A stretch of 64,000 nt of DNA from Crotalaria pallida (taxonomy: Eukaryota > Streptophyta > Magnoliopsida > Fabales > Fabaceae), in the NCBI GenBank assembly GCA_037953625.1, contig CM075649.1:77469290-77533289 (forward strand). Direction: 5' to 3'. A program made the translations under genes and the position numbers. A model generated the notes under the pieces. It did not search any database. It saw nothing but the letters and a program-made list of their open reading frames with translations, and was not told the origin of the DNA. Positions 43,938 through 54,614 of this stretch are shown piece after piece. The first letter of the stretch is position 1. Each line of letters begins with the position of its first letter.

Positions 43938-46288
43938 ATGAGTGAGGATTCTGTAAACTCTGATGTACCAAGAACTCATGGCGAAGAAAACCCAGATAGT
44001 TGTGTTAAACCAATTGCAATGTACTTTCCTCGGACTTTGAAAGAGTTCAGACAGGGTGTGATTCACTATAGGATTGCTGAGAGGGTAGAACGGAAGAGGT
44101 TAAGGAGGCAACAGAGAGGTATTCGATATTTCTATTCGTTTGGGGAAATTCTGCCCAGAAAGAGAGGTGTTCCCCAACCGACCGTATTCATAAGTGTTTG
44201 AACAGAAATAATCAAGTTTTACTGCTTCTGACTCCGCGCGTGCCCCCTTTTCCTCAGGTATGAAGAGAAAGTGTGTTACCAATCCTGAACTCTACCCACT
44301 TCCACCAGATGCTGCTCAATATGATTGGGTTGACCGAGAGGTTGTTGGCACCCAATCCGAGCTTTCAACCGAGGAATCCTTAGAGCAAACCAGAGCCATA
44401 ATACTGCCCTGCCCTGGTGATGATGCTGGGAATTTGTATTCCATAAGTCCGGTGGGTCCTAACGAAAGAGTCTGCACTCGTATTCCTGAGGGTAGCACTG
44501 GCTTTTATTTTTATGAGGAAGTGATTACTCGTCTAGGGGTTAGGATGCCTTTCACCAGCTTTGAGATAGGTGTTTTGAATACATTGAGAGTGGCCCCTTC
44601 TCAGTTGCACCCGAACGCCTGGGCCTTTGTTAGAGGGTTTCAACAAGTTTGCTCTGCCATGAACTGGTCTTGCACTATTCCAACTTTTTTCTACCTGTTC
44701 GCTCCGCAATGCAACGCCTTCGAAAAAGGGTCCCCAAAACGACCTTGGGTTTCCTTAAAATCACGAAACGGATATGCTCTTTTTACCAAGTATTCCGAGT
44801 CTTGGAAAGGGTTCAAACCTTTCTTCTTTAAGTATAATTTTGTTGGAAATGGTGTCTGTTGGTTTACCCGACCTGGTGAAAATCGACCAATCCCTCGGTT
44901 TCCTCTTCAATGGAGTGCAAGTTTTTTCACTCGGAGAATTGCTTCGTACGGGTCGGAATGGAAAGAGCTTGCCGAACATGAGAAGGACGTGTTCCGCGCG
45001 GTTGAGAATTACTTAGGTACTAATGGGATGATTGAAACGAGGGATATAGTGGATATCCCCTCATCAGACGTCAAGGCCGAGCTTGGTAAACTGTTTTCTT
45101 TCTTCTGTTATACTTGTGATTTTATTTAATTCTAATGGCATTCTGTTTCCTTTGCAGATAAAATGGCTTCTCGTATGGCCGCTTTGCTCCAAGGGGGAAA
45201 GAAAAGAAAAGCCCCCTCTGCAAATGCAACCTCAGGGTCGTCAAGCATGAGTACTCCAAGCTTAAGTACTTCTGCTCCTTCTGCTTCCCCGGTTGAGGTT
45301 TCTCCTCGGCCAGCTACCAATTTAGTTGTTACTGCAACTACAATTTCACCGGCCCCGAGTGGCCAAGTCCAAGTCTCCTCTCCCCCTCAGCAACAAACTC
45401 GTCGCCGTCGGTTGGATAAAGGGAAGGAAAAAGTTTCTGAAGGAGCCAGTGTCAGGGCCGAGGGGACGAGTACCAGGGCCGCTACTGTTTCAACTCCTGC
45501 TCCAACTCCCCCAGATGTCTCAATTTGGGATCGCGAGTTGGATGAAAAGTTTCCCAAGTTCATCTGTCCGGAATCTGACTACTCTCGGTTTGCCAATCTC
45601 AGTGCTGATGAGTGGTCTAGCTGCAATATGACTTTGACAAAGTATTTGCTCTGGAGTGCCAACTTAACTTATTATCTTGCTAAGCAGTCAGAGGACCTGT
45701 TTAAAGGCCTAAACATCGAGCAGAAGGAGGCTCGCGAGATGCATGCGGCTCAAGAGGCCAGTTTGTCTGACGAGCTGGTTCGGGTGAAGAACGAGTTGGA
45801 AAATCTAAAGGCTGATAAAACCGAGCTGGTTAAGGAATGAGATTCTCTAAAAAGTTTCCCAACAAGCTGCTGAAGATAAGAAGAAAGAGGTTGAGGAAAC
45901 ACTTCAAAAGGAGCTGCAGGAGAGTCGGCAGAGGATTGACGAGCTAGAGTCTGAGGTGAAGAAGTCTGCTGTGACTACCCAGAAATTTAAGGAAAAGGCT
46001 CTTGTTTTCAAGAAAAAGGCGGCTACCAACTACTATAACTGGGGTAAGGGTGTTGATGATTCTTTTGTTTCTGCTATTAAACAGATTCAACTTTTGAACC
46101 CTGAGACCGAGTTTAGAGTGGTCGGCGCGCATCCTTTCCACTATGTAGAAGATGGAAAGTTGATTGATCTTGAAACTAGGGCCGAAGTTGACTTGCAGGC
46201 AGAGGACCTCCCCAATCCTCTAGTGGATCTTACTGAGGCTCATGATTTTGACGATAAGGACATTGTTTTGTTTGATGATGAGGAGTGA
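43938..46288 (+). pseudogene. intron-containing 'putative gypsy type transposon' family gene of element G, broken in last exon
   Basis: Four coding blocks are consistent with splicing in frame: 43938-44166, intron 44167-44257 (AGAG|GTGTTC...CCTCAG), 44258-45085, intron 45086-45157 (CTTG|GTAAAC...TTTGCAG), and 45158-46288. The second block has GFYFYEEVITRLGVRMPFTSFE, VAPSQLHPNAWAFVRGF, a PTFFYLF stretch and GYALFTKYSESWKGFKPFFF, the pattern of the plant domain called 'putative gypsy type transposon' (Transposase_28). The last block is a Ser/Thr/Pro-rich basic linker and a coiled coil. That block is broken by TGA at 45838-45840 (where the coiled coil expects Arg) and by a one-base loss near 45850; the frame then resumes to an acidic end (DDEE). 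Estimated intact size is about 725 residues. Function unknown. Confidence 0.6.
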
Positions 46289-46364
46289 TCTTGATGGATT
46301 TGGCGGTCGGTTTTTATCTTTTCTTATCATCTTTGTTCATATGTAGGATTTCTTTTTCGCTGCT

Positions 46365-47766
46365 TGTTGATTTACCAGCAAGTGGACTGGGTCAACGAGT
46401 AATATAGTCTGGAAGACCGAATATCGTCCCACAGGGATTGCAAATTGTTTCTAATAACTTTTCACTAATTCGTAATTATTAAGGTAACTTGCTATTGAAT
46501 TTTAGAAGGAGAAGAAGAATAATAATAAAATAAAATAAGAAGATTGAGGAGATAAGATGTATAGAAAGCAATAGAAAAAGGTTAGGAACTTGGTTTCATT
46601 GTATGATTCACTTATTTTAACTATGATTTATATTTTCCTTTAATTATCCTTCAATTCATGGACTATTCCTCTCAAATAGCAATAGTTAGACATCTCTAAC
46701 ATTACCCTTATTTTCTATATATTTAATCCTTGATCCCTCAACAAATTACAATATAAGAAAATATCTATTCAGCACAAGGGAATTAAAAAGCCATATAATC
46801 ATCCAATCATATCCCTATATTTTGGACTGATTATACCATTAATTGCATGGCCTATTCAAAATCCCAACTCCCGTTGCGAATTAAGAAATCCAAAACATAA
46901 ATTACACGGGTTTATGTAATAAAAACTCAATTAATGCATGAATTAAAAACAGCAAAATACTAAATCATAAATTAAAATAAGTTACATCATACAATTTACA
47001 CCATGTTCCTAACAAGAGGTTTTAGTTACACATATAGAAATAAAGAAAACAGAAGCAAAGAGAAAACCTCATATCATAGACAATACAGGTTAACTCTCCA
47101 AGAGACCTTCAATCCTTGTGCCTTGCCTCCTTGCTCTCAATAGATGTTAGTAACCTCTCTCTCTAATCCTAATTGAATTCTATGATCCTAAAACCTCCTG
47201 AAAACTATTTACAAATCCTCTATTTAAAGAGTAAAACAAATCCTAAAATACATCTTAATTAAATCTAATAGATAAGGTCCATGTTTATCTTCTAACTTCT
47301 GATCAAATCTAAGATATGAAGCCAAATTAGACTTCTCTTCTTCTATTTTGTTCAGAATCTGGTCAAATTGGGCCTCCAACATGCACGCGCGCCCCAGGTG
47401 CACGCGACCTCGCGCCCCAGGCGCGCAGGTTTGATGATTGCTTCTCTTTCACGCAGGCGCGCCTCCGGCGCACCCGTCCCCGCGCCCCAGGTGCGTGGGA
47501 CCTACTTCGACTCCGTTTTGCTCCGTTCTTTTTCCATTTGCAAGATCTTTTCGTCCTCTTTTCAGGTCCATAAATATTTTATCCATTTGAGCTCCAAAAG
47601 GTACCTGAAACACTAACAAATGGATCAAAACGTTCAAAGGACCCTACACTACTAAAAATAATTAAAATCTACTAAAAAGTCCTAAATTTGCTAGAGAAAC
47701 AAGCCAAATACATAGTAAAAGGGAGTCAAATCAATGCTCAAATCTATATATATTGGACCCAAATCA
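46365..47766 (-). repeat. element F 3' LTR (1402 bp)
   Basis: Runs from TGTTGATTTACC to CCCAAATCA. GC-rich palindromes lie at 47383-47499; a TATA-like CTCTTTAAATAG is on the minus strand near 47218-47232. Confidence 0.92.
47383..47499. repeat. GC-rich paired palindromes in element F 3' LTR
   Basis: CCCCAGG-type centres start at 47392 and 47415 (23 bp) and at 47462 and 47485 (23 bp). They lie upstream of the TATA-like box on the minus strand. The other LTR has the same block at 51714-51829. Confidence 0.88.
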
Positions 47767-49195
47767 CTCCCCCAAACTTAGCATTTTGCATGTCCCAGGC
47801 AAAAGTAAAATAAAAATTCTAAACAAAAGACAAACTCTCTAAACCAACATGAATACACCTAATCTAAGACTACGACTCATCACTTCGACACATATTATCA
47901 TAAACTATTTACACAATTACATACTAGTTAACATAACAATCCCATTCAGAACTCAGAACTAATGAACACTCTCAACCTCTCAATTGTTTCTCTCAAAAGT
48001 GTATAAGGGTCATATTTTCAATTCACTCAAGTTCAACAATGATAATGTGTTACCATAGGCTTGACCATAGACCAACATCTCCACTGAAATTATTGAATGT
48101 ATGCAAAAATCAAAAGGTCTTATTTTTGGTTGTAATGAGGTCATGGCTAAAAGTGTCAGGTGGGATAAAAGAAAGAAGGGATAAAACAAAGGTTAACTCG
48201 CAAAAATATTTACAAAAACAAGTTTCCCTCAAAAACCATGAATGAGCAATGAATACAATAAAGACTCACACTCACATCAAGAACATTTTATTCTTCCTTT
48301 CTTTTCCAAATTTTTCTTCTATTCTATTCTTCTATTCTCTTCCTTTCACATTCATTTGTTTTTATTTTTTTTTCATACGGAAGAGAAATAGAACTCATAC
48401 ACTTTTCACCAATTACTTTCACTTTTCATATTCATTCCTCTCAATTGCTCATTCAAAATTTCCAAGGTACTATCAAAGAATATTTCAATAAATGCAGGGT
48501 ACCAAAGAAAAATCATATATCATTATAAGGCTCAAAATGGACAACTAAGGGAATATTTTCAATGCAAATCATCTGAAGGCCACAAAAACACATCCTAGGT
48601 GCCTTAATCATCTTAATGCATGCAATCCATTATCAATTTTGAAATGGTCACAGGTCAAGTTCTAGAAGACAATATCAAAGTGAACACACTCATGAAAAAA
48701 TAGGGGTCTCAATATCAGAATATTTCAATAAAATTCATACCCCTCAATAGGCTCAAATACCCACATATGGCTAAAGTCAGTTCGCTAGTCATAAGTTCTG
48801 AAAGCCTTTGTCGAAATAACCCAGTCACCGTAATAATATACAGCTCAATCAAATAGAGTCGAATACCAATGAGTCTAAGTCCTAAACTAAGTATGTACAT
48901 GAATCAAAAGAGAAAAAGTCCTAAGGTTAGAAAAATTAATTACTCTTGCTAAGGACACAAACCAATACCAATATGGGAGAAAAATTCAGATCTGAAAAAT
49001 TTTAATTTTTATTTTGTATATACTTCCCCAAACTTAGATGTTGGCTTGTCCTCAAGCAAACTAATCTACCCTAAAACTACAAAATAAAAATTAAAAACCA
49101 CCTAAAAAGCTGGACAATATTTTTGGTGAGGTACAGGGGCCTGGGGTGTAATATTGAAAAAAATTGGGGCTAATGGGGTCCAAATCCTAAAAATA
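47767..49195. other. polypurine tract and non-coding interior of element F
   Basis: CTCCCCCAAACTTA at 47767-47780 abuts the LTR (polypurine tract on the minus strand); a variant recurs at 49023-49036. The stretch parallels 26093-27370 of E and has no gene. Confidence 0.75.
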
Positions 49196-49520
49196 CAAAT
49201 CTAATCCTAAAAAAATCTATCCCTAAAAAATAGAAAAATAAAAAAAACGAAAATAAAAATAAAATCTATTCTAAAAATAATCCTAAAAAGATAAATCTAA
49301 TCCTAAAAAGATAAAACAAATTCCTAAAAAGATAAAAAAAAACTAATCTAATCCTAAAAGATAAGATAAATTCCTAAAAGATATAAAACTAATCTAATCC
49401 TAAAAGATAAAACAAATTCCTAAAAAGATAAAAAAAAAAACTAATCTAATCCTAAAAGATATAAGATAAACATAGAAAAGAAAAAAAAAACTTCCTAGAG
49501 ATAAAAATAAATCTAATCCT
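49195..49520. repeat. tandem repeat replacing the second ORF in element F
   Basis: Roughly ten or more degenerate copies of 'taatcctaaaa(a)gataaaa' and 'aaattcctaaaaagata'. It occupies the place where E carries its gag-like ORF. Confidence 0.8.
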
Positions 49521-49613
49521 AAGAGATAAAATGGTAGAATCAGAATTTGACCCCAAAACTGAACTTTTGCACCCCAAGTAGCAGTGAAATTCCCCAAACA
49601 GGGCTTTCACAGC

Positions 49614-49660
49614 CCGGCGCGCCGGAGGCGCGCGACCGCGTGCGCCTGGGGCGCACGAGG
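49614..49660. repeat. GC-rich paired palindromes, interior of element F
   Basis: GCGCCGGAGGCGC and GCGCCTGGGGCGC, centres at 49625 and 49648, are exactly 23 bp apart, matching the LTR spacing. The orientation of the central CCA/TGG is reversed relative to the LTR copies. Confidence 0.85.
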
Positions 49661-49782
49661 TCTGTTCCTCAAATTTTTTTTTTTTATTTTTTTTTTACAA
49701 CAACTACCTAAGAATTGAAACCTACACTACTGCTTATATACAAAACAAATCCACCAGGGTCCCAAATTCTATGGGTCAAATC

Positions 49783-50607
49783 TCATGTGATGCAACAATA
49801 ATGAGTTATGCCCACATCCCATGGGAATTCAGCAAAATTTTCTTTTCTTCCATCATCCATCATGAAGTTGTTAACTCCATTAGTCAAGAAGATTACTTTC
49901 TCATGCTTCCTATTGCCTAATAATGATTCAGATTGTTCTAGATATTTTTCATAAAAGTACTTAGGCTGACTATAATAGAAAAATTTTGAATCACCCAAGT
50001 ATGAACTAGATTTAATTAAATTCTTTATAGCAACAAATTCCTCATGCAAGGGTGGTTCAATTTTTTCTACAATTTTCAAACCTTCGATTTTTATTTTTCG
50101 ATCCTCTTCCTCAAACCTATCATGCACAATTTCTTTTTCAGATTTTTGCTCCTCTAAAGGGATTTGATCATTGGTCACATCCATCACCACAACTTCCTCC
50201 TCTTTTTTAGGAGAGTCAAAAATTGTTGATAATGCTTGTAACTCCTCAGATACATGTTTTGAATTTTGCTCAAGTGCTATTTCTATGTTCTCAAAACTTT
50301 TTCTGTTTTCTTTTTCTATAAAATTAATTTCTTGAACATTACTACTAATTTTTTGAGCTAATTTATCTTGGTTAATTTCCCATGACTCTTTCTTCGCAGG
50401 GGGAGGAATTGGTTCGACACGAGGGGATCTAAAATTATTTTTGCAATCTTTAACAAAATCCTCAGTGGCTTGAGCCAATTTCTCTAGAGCTATTTCCCAT
50501 TGGGCCTTCCTAGGAGTTATATTTTGTGCAACATAGTATGGAGGATAAGGATAATATGGAATAAATCTATCACAATCTGAATCACTATTACAACTATAAT
50601 TATACAT
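49783..50607 (-). CDS. unknown ORF shared with element E (274 aa)
   Basis: The start ATG at 50607 follows the primer-binding site by about 65 bp. The N-terminus is Tyr/Pro-rich (YYPYPPYY); two similar segments with QWEIALEKLAQ and SWEINQDKLAQ follow, then a Glu/Lys-rich middle and the conserved C-terminal half (EFVAIKNLIKSS, DSKFFYYSQP, EFPWDVGITHYCCIT). Compared with E the C-terminus is cut by TGA where E has TGG; the lost HRIWDPGGF motif is still readable after the stop. No known domain is recognised. Conservation with E suggests a gag-like or accessory role, unproven. Confidence 0.55.
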   Translation of the reverse strand: MYNYSCNSDSDCDRFIPYYPYPPYYVAQNITPRKAQWEIALEKLAQATEDFVKDCKNNFRSPRVEPIPPPAKKESWEINQDKLAQKISSNVQEINFIEKENRKSFENIEIALEQNSKHVSEELQALSTIFDSPKKEEEVVVMDVTNDQIPLEEQKSEKEIVHDRFEEEDRKIKIEGLKIVEKIEPPLHEEFVAIKNLIKSSSYLGDSKFFYYSQPKYFYEKYLEQSESLLGNRKHEKVIFLTNGVNNFMMDDGRKENFAEFPWDVGITHYCCIT

Positions 50608-50671
50608 GAGAAAGTAAAATTACACAAATAATTACAAAAAGTACCGAAAAGAAATTAGAATCGAATTTCAA

Positions 50672-50689
50672 TCCCCGGCAACGGCGCCA
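50672..50689 (-). other. primer-binding site of element F (tRNA-Asp)
   Basis: Exact 18-base match to the plant tRNA-Asp 3' end, six bases from the 5' LTR start, identical to element E. Confidence 0.92.
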
Positions 50690-50695
50690 AAAACT

Positions 50696-52097
50696 TGTTG
50701 ATTTACCAGCAAGTGGACTGGGTCAACGAGTAATATAGTCTGGAAGACCGAATATCGTCCCACAGGGATTGCAAATTATTTCTAATAACTTTTCACCAAT
50801 TCGTAATTATTAAGGTAACTTGTTATTGAATTTTAGAAGGAGAAAAAGAATAATAATAAAATAAAATAAGAAGATTGAGGAGATAAGATGTATAGAAAGC
50901 AATAGAAAAAGGTTAGGAACTTGGTTTCATTGTATGATTCACTTATTTTAACTATGATTTATATTTTCCTTTAATTATCCTTCAATTCATGGACTATTCC
51001 TCTCAAATAGCAATAGTTAGACGTCTCTAACATTACCCTTATTTTCTATATATTTAATCCTTGATCCCTAAACAAATTACAATATAAGAAAATATCTATT
51101 CAGCACAAGGGAATTAAAAAGCCATATAATCATCCAATTATATCCCTGTATTTTGGACTGATTATACCATTAATTGCATGGCCTATTCAAAATTCCAACT
51201 CCCGTTGCGAATTAAGAAATCCAAAACATAAATTGCGCGGGTTTATGTAATAAAAACTCAATTAATGCATGAATTAAAAACAGCAAAATACTAAATCATA
51301 AATTAAAATAAGTTACATCATACAATTTACACCATGTTCCTAACAAGAGGTTTTAGTTACACATATAGAAATAAAGAAAACAGAAGCAAAGAGAAAACCT
51401 CATATCATAGACAATACAGGTTAACTCTCCAAGAGACCTTCAATCCTTGTGCCTTGCCTCCTTGCTCTCAATAGATGTTACTAACCTCTCTCTCTAATCC
51501 TAATTGAATTCTATGATCTTAAAACCTCCTGAAAACTATTTACAAATCCTCTACTTAAAGAGTAAAACAAATCCTAAAATACATCTTAATTAAATCTAAT
51601 AGATAAGGTCCATGTTTATCTTCTAATTTCTGATCAAATCTAAGATATGAAGCCAAATTAGACTTCTCTTCTTCTATTTTGTTCAGAATCTGGTCAAATT
51701 GGGCCTCCAACATGCACGCACGCCCCAGGCGCACGCGACCTCGCGCCCCAGGCGCGCAGGTCTGATGATTGCTTCTCTTTCACGCAGGCGCGCCTCAGGC
51801 GCACCCGTCCCCGCGCCCCAGGCGCATGGGACCTACTTCGACTCCGTCTTGCTCCGTTCTTTTTCCATTTGCAAGATCTTTTCGTCCTCTTTTCAGGTCC
51901 ATAAATATTTTATCCATTTGAGCTCCAAAAGGTACCTGAAACACTAACAAACGGATCAAAACGTTCAAAGGTCCCTAAACTACTAAAAATAATTAAAATC
52001 TACTAAAAAGTCCTAAATTTGCTAGAGAAACAAGCCAAATACATAGTAAAAGGGAGTCAAATCAATGCTCAAATCTATATATATTGGACCCAAATCA
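50696..52097 (-). repeat. element F 5' LTR (1402 bp)
   Basis: Partner of 46365-47766, same length and about 99% alike by eye. GC-rich palindromes are at 51714-51829. Confidence 0.92.
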
Positions 52098-52102
52098 CTG
52101 CT

Positions 52103-52253
52103 CGTTGTATTCGAGCATTTATACATGCTCGTTTTGAACATACTTCTTTAACTTCTTGTGGAACTGATTTTAGACTTATTTGTTGTGCGAGCAAATCATA
52201 TCATTGCCTGATGTATTTTTGTTGTTTTTGGTTTCGTTCGTCACGTGTCCAAT
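52103..52253 (+). other. element G, segment between F and H
   Basis: Follows the F target duplication. It contains a small inverted repeat tgctcg-ttgtatt-cgagca (52099-52117) whose left arm overlaps F's target site. No gene. The last five bases ccaat (52249-52253) are the presumed target site of H; the other copy would lie past 64000. Confidence 0.6.
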
Positions 52254-52515
52254 TGTAACACCCCAAAATTTTAATCCCCGATTAATGAAATGTTAATTAT
52301 AAATTAATTATAATTAATGATTTCTATATTAATCCTTGATTAAAATATGTGTTTATGTAGTTTGAAAATGTGTGTGAATTCATTTAATAAATATAATTAT
52401 ATGTAAAATAAGTATTTTGCATATTAGTCCCTGGGTTGGGACCTAGAAATAAATATAGGAAAGATTTTGGAGGAAAAGTAAATAAAATAATTATTTTTCA
52501 AAAACTGAGCAAAAT

Positions 52516-52543
52516 ACTCGAGTATTTTCTGGAACACTCGAGT
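52516..52543. repeat. promoter-proximal palindrome pair of element H
   Basis: ACTCGAGT at 52516 and 52536, exactly 20 bp apart, about 130 bp upstream of the TATA-like box. The 3' LTR has them at 60692 and 60712. Confidence 0.93.
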
Positions 52544-52593
52544 ATTCTGGACAGAGTTGCACGAGTGAGTGCGTTTGGTGAGTCACCACCAAC

Positions 52594-52681
52594 GATTTCG
52601 TGTCGTTGACACGAAATCACCACCACTCCACGTCTATGGAGGTCGTGTCGACCTGCATGAACGTTCCCCCATTCTATTTAA
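52594..52681 (+). promoter_or_regulatory. inverted repeat and TATA-like box of element H LTR
   Basis: A perfect 11-bp inverted repeat GATTTCGTGTC/GACACGAAATC with a 3-base loop (52594-52618) is followed by the smaller near-palindrome aggtcgtgtcgacct and the TATA-like tctatttaa near 52673-52681. In the 3' LTR one arm base has changed (gaaacc). Confidence 0.55.
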
Positions 52682-53578
52682 GCCTATCAACACCAATTTG
52701 TTGAAGTTCTTGGTCAAATTCGAAGTTGTTGGTGAAGCTAGGGTTCCACACTTCTCTGGATCGATTCTCATTCTCTGAGTCGAATTGAGCTACAAACTAT
52801 ACACGAATACGAAGCTCACATCACGAGCTTTGTATAAATACCAAAATCGTGAGATTTGAGTGAGTGTGGTGGAAGAATCAAGGCTTGGAAGTGAAGCTGT
52901 TCTTGGTCAAGTCTTAGTCTGGAGCTTACTTTGATTCTGATTTCTGGTAAGCTCACGAGTCTCTGAGTCCCAAATTCGATTTCTCTAGTTAGTATGTGTT
53001 GCATAGAGTCCAGAAAATCTAATTTCCCCAATTGTTATCTCTGTTTTCCATGTAAACCAATTCAATTTTGGTGTTGCACTCAAACTGTCATGCATGAGAA
53101 GCTCAAAGTGATTTCTGGGGTTGGAGAGCTTTCTCTTGGAAATTCTTTGTTGGAACACGTCTGAGAGGTAAGGGGAAGTTGTTTTATGCACTAGATAGAG
53201 TTTGAATTTCATTATTTTCATTAGAGAGCCACCAAGAGGCTCTAAGGGCTTAGTTTGAATAGGAACTTTGGTTTGGAGACCAAGTTATGCTCTATGATTG
53301 TTTGGAGCAAGTTTCTCATGATGCATGCAAGTTGTGATGAACACTAATTCATGAATTTGATGATTATTTTGCAATTTGAGGTGTTAAGTTGTAAAATTAT
53401 ATGTTTTATGCACTAGTGATTGATTTCCTGTCAAATCTGTAATTTGATATGAATTGAGTGTTGTAACATGTTCATTATGTGGTATATGAACTCTGTTGAT
53501 CATTGGATTGGACTAAAAATGATTAGGATTGAAAATGGTGTGTTAAAACCAATATTTCAGTATATTCTGCAATAAAAC

Positions 53579-53903
53579 ACTCGAGTATTAGGCTGGTTAC
53601 TCGAGTAAAATTTTGGCAAAACAATGTTTTTTGAGCAAGAACGCTCGCGTACCATGCCCAGCACTCGAGTAATCGAGTGTTGCATGGGATATATTAAGGT
53701 AAACCACTCGAGTAATTCAGGGGTCACTCGAGTATTCTGGAAATGCTGAAGGACACTCGAGTAACTCATGAATCACTCGAGTATTTTTATGAATCTGAAA
53801 CCCAAATCCCAGAAAGACATGAACACTCGAGTAGTTTGAAGAACACTCGAGTAATTTGGAAATAGTTTGAAGAACACTCGAGTCTTCTGAAGAACACTCG
53901 AGT
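53579..53903. repeat. downstream paired-palindrome cluster of element H 5' LTR
   Basis: Six pairs of ACTCGAGT, each exactly 20 bp apart: 53579/53599, 53643/53663, 53706/53726, 53755/53775, 53825/53845 and 53876/53896. The site at 53643 has decayed to gctcgcgt. In the 3' LTR all twelve are intact (61755/61775 to 62052/62072). Distances between pairs range from 49 to 70 bp. Confidence 0.95.
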
Positions 53904-54015
53904 AATTCACCCCAAAATCTTAAAAATACCATTTCAATTCTGAATCATTTAATTAATATTTGAACAACAATAATCCAATGGATCTAGACTTAAAAGAAAT
54001 TGATTAATATAAGTG

Positions 54016-54275
54016 TACCGTTTGGATGACGGGATGTGCTCGGGTGGCACGTTATATATTAACCAATTTCCTTTAAGCTTAAAAGATGATGCATTCGTTT
54101 TGAGTTTGGATGGTAGGTCGTTTATCATGTATTAGTAACATGAGGAGGGCCTCTGGGAGTGTCAATACGCTTGCTTGATGACACGTTGAAGACGTGGTCG
54201 GCTTAGTGGATGCCGATATGGTTATACCGTTTGGATGACGGTTCGTTTGGATGACGGGATGTGCTCGGGTGGCAC
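54016..54275. repeat. mid-LTR direct repeats of element H
   Basis: Three copies of cgtttggatgacgg near 54018, 54227 and 54244; two continue as gatgtgctcgggtggcac. They lie between the palindrome cluster and the LTR protein ORF, in a position like the degenerate repeat blocks of A and B. Confidence 0.75.
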
Positions 54276-54614
54276 GGATTCCAAGATTGTCATGTACATT
54301 CTAGGTGAATGTACGAATTGTTGTACACCTAGGAATACAACGCATTGGTAAGTGCTGGGTTGTCAGGGATGGACGTCAGAGAGTGACATAGATTTATGGA
54401 GATAGGTTTGAGAGATAAATCCATGCATCATGTCATTCATTTAAATTAACTGTGATAAATGAAATAAGTATGAGCATCCTACTTGCATTCAATACCTGCT
54501 AAGTGCTAAATGTGATTGTTGTTCATTGTTGCCTATTTACATCTTCATATTGTACATATTTAAACTCTGTTGATTATGTGTATAGAATTGCTTACCCCTA
54601 TGCCCTTGTAGGTG

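Larger units (their letters stand above)
46365..52097 (-). mobile_element. element F: non-autonomous Athila-like LTR retrotransposon
   Basis: LTRs at 46365-47766 and 50696-52097 are both 1402 bp, flanked by the perfect duplication CTGCT (46360-46364, 52098-52102). It has the same tRNA-Asp primer-binding site as E and shares LTR termini and about 1.2 kb of interior with E. It keeps only the unknown ORF; the second ORF of E is replaced by tandem repeats. No pol is present. Confidence 0.9.
42476..52253 (+). mobile_element. element G: retroelement-like insertion of unclear class, right end outside window
   Basis: Begins TGTCGTGTCC at a point where B's LTR is abruptly interrupted, carries a spliced gene (43938-46288), is split by F (46365-52102), resumes at 52103 and is split again by H at 52254. 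No primer-binding site, polypurine tract or pol domain is visible in the part present. Its length and second terminus cannot be seen, so the class is undecided. Confidence 0.55.
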
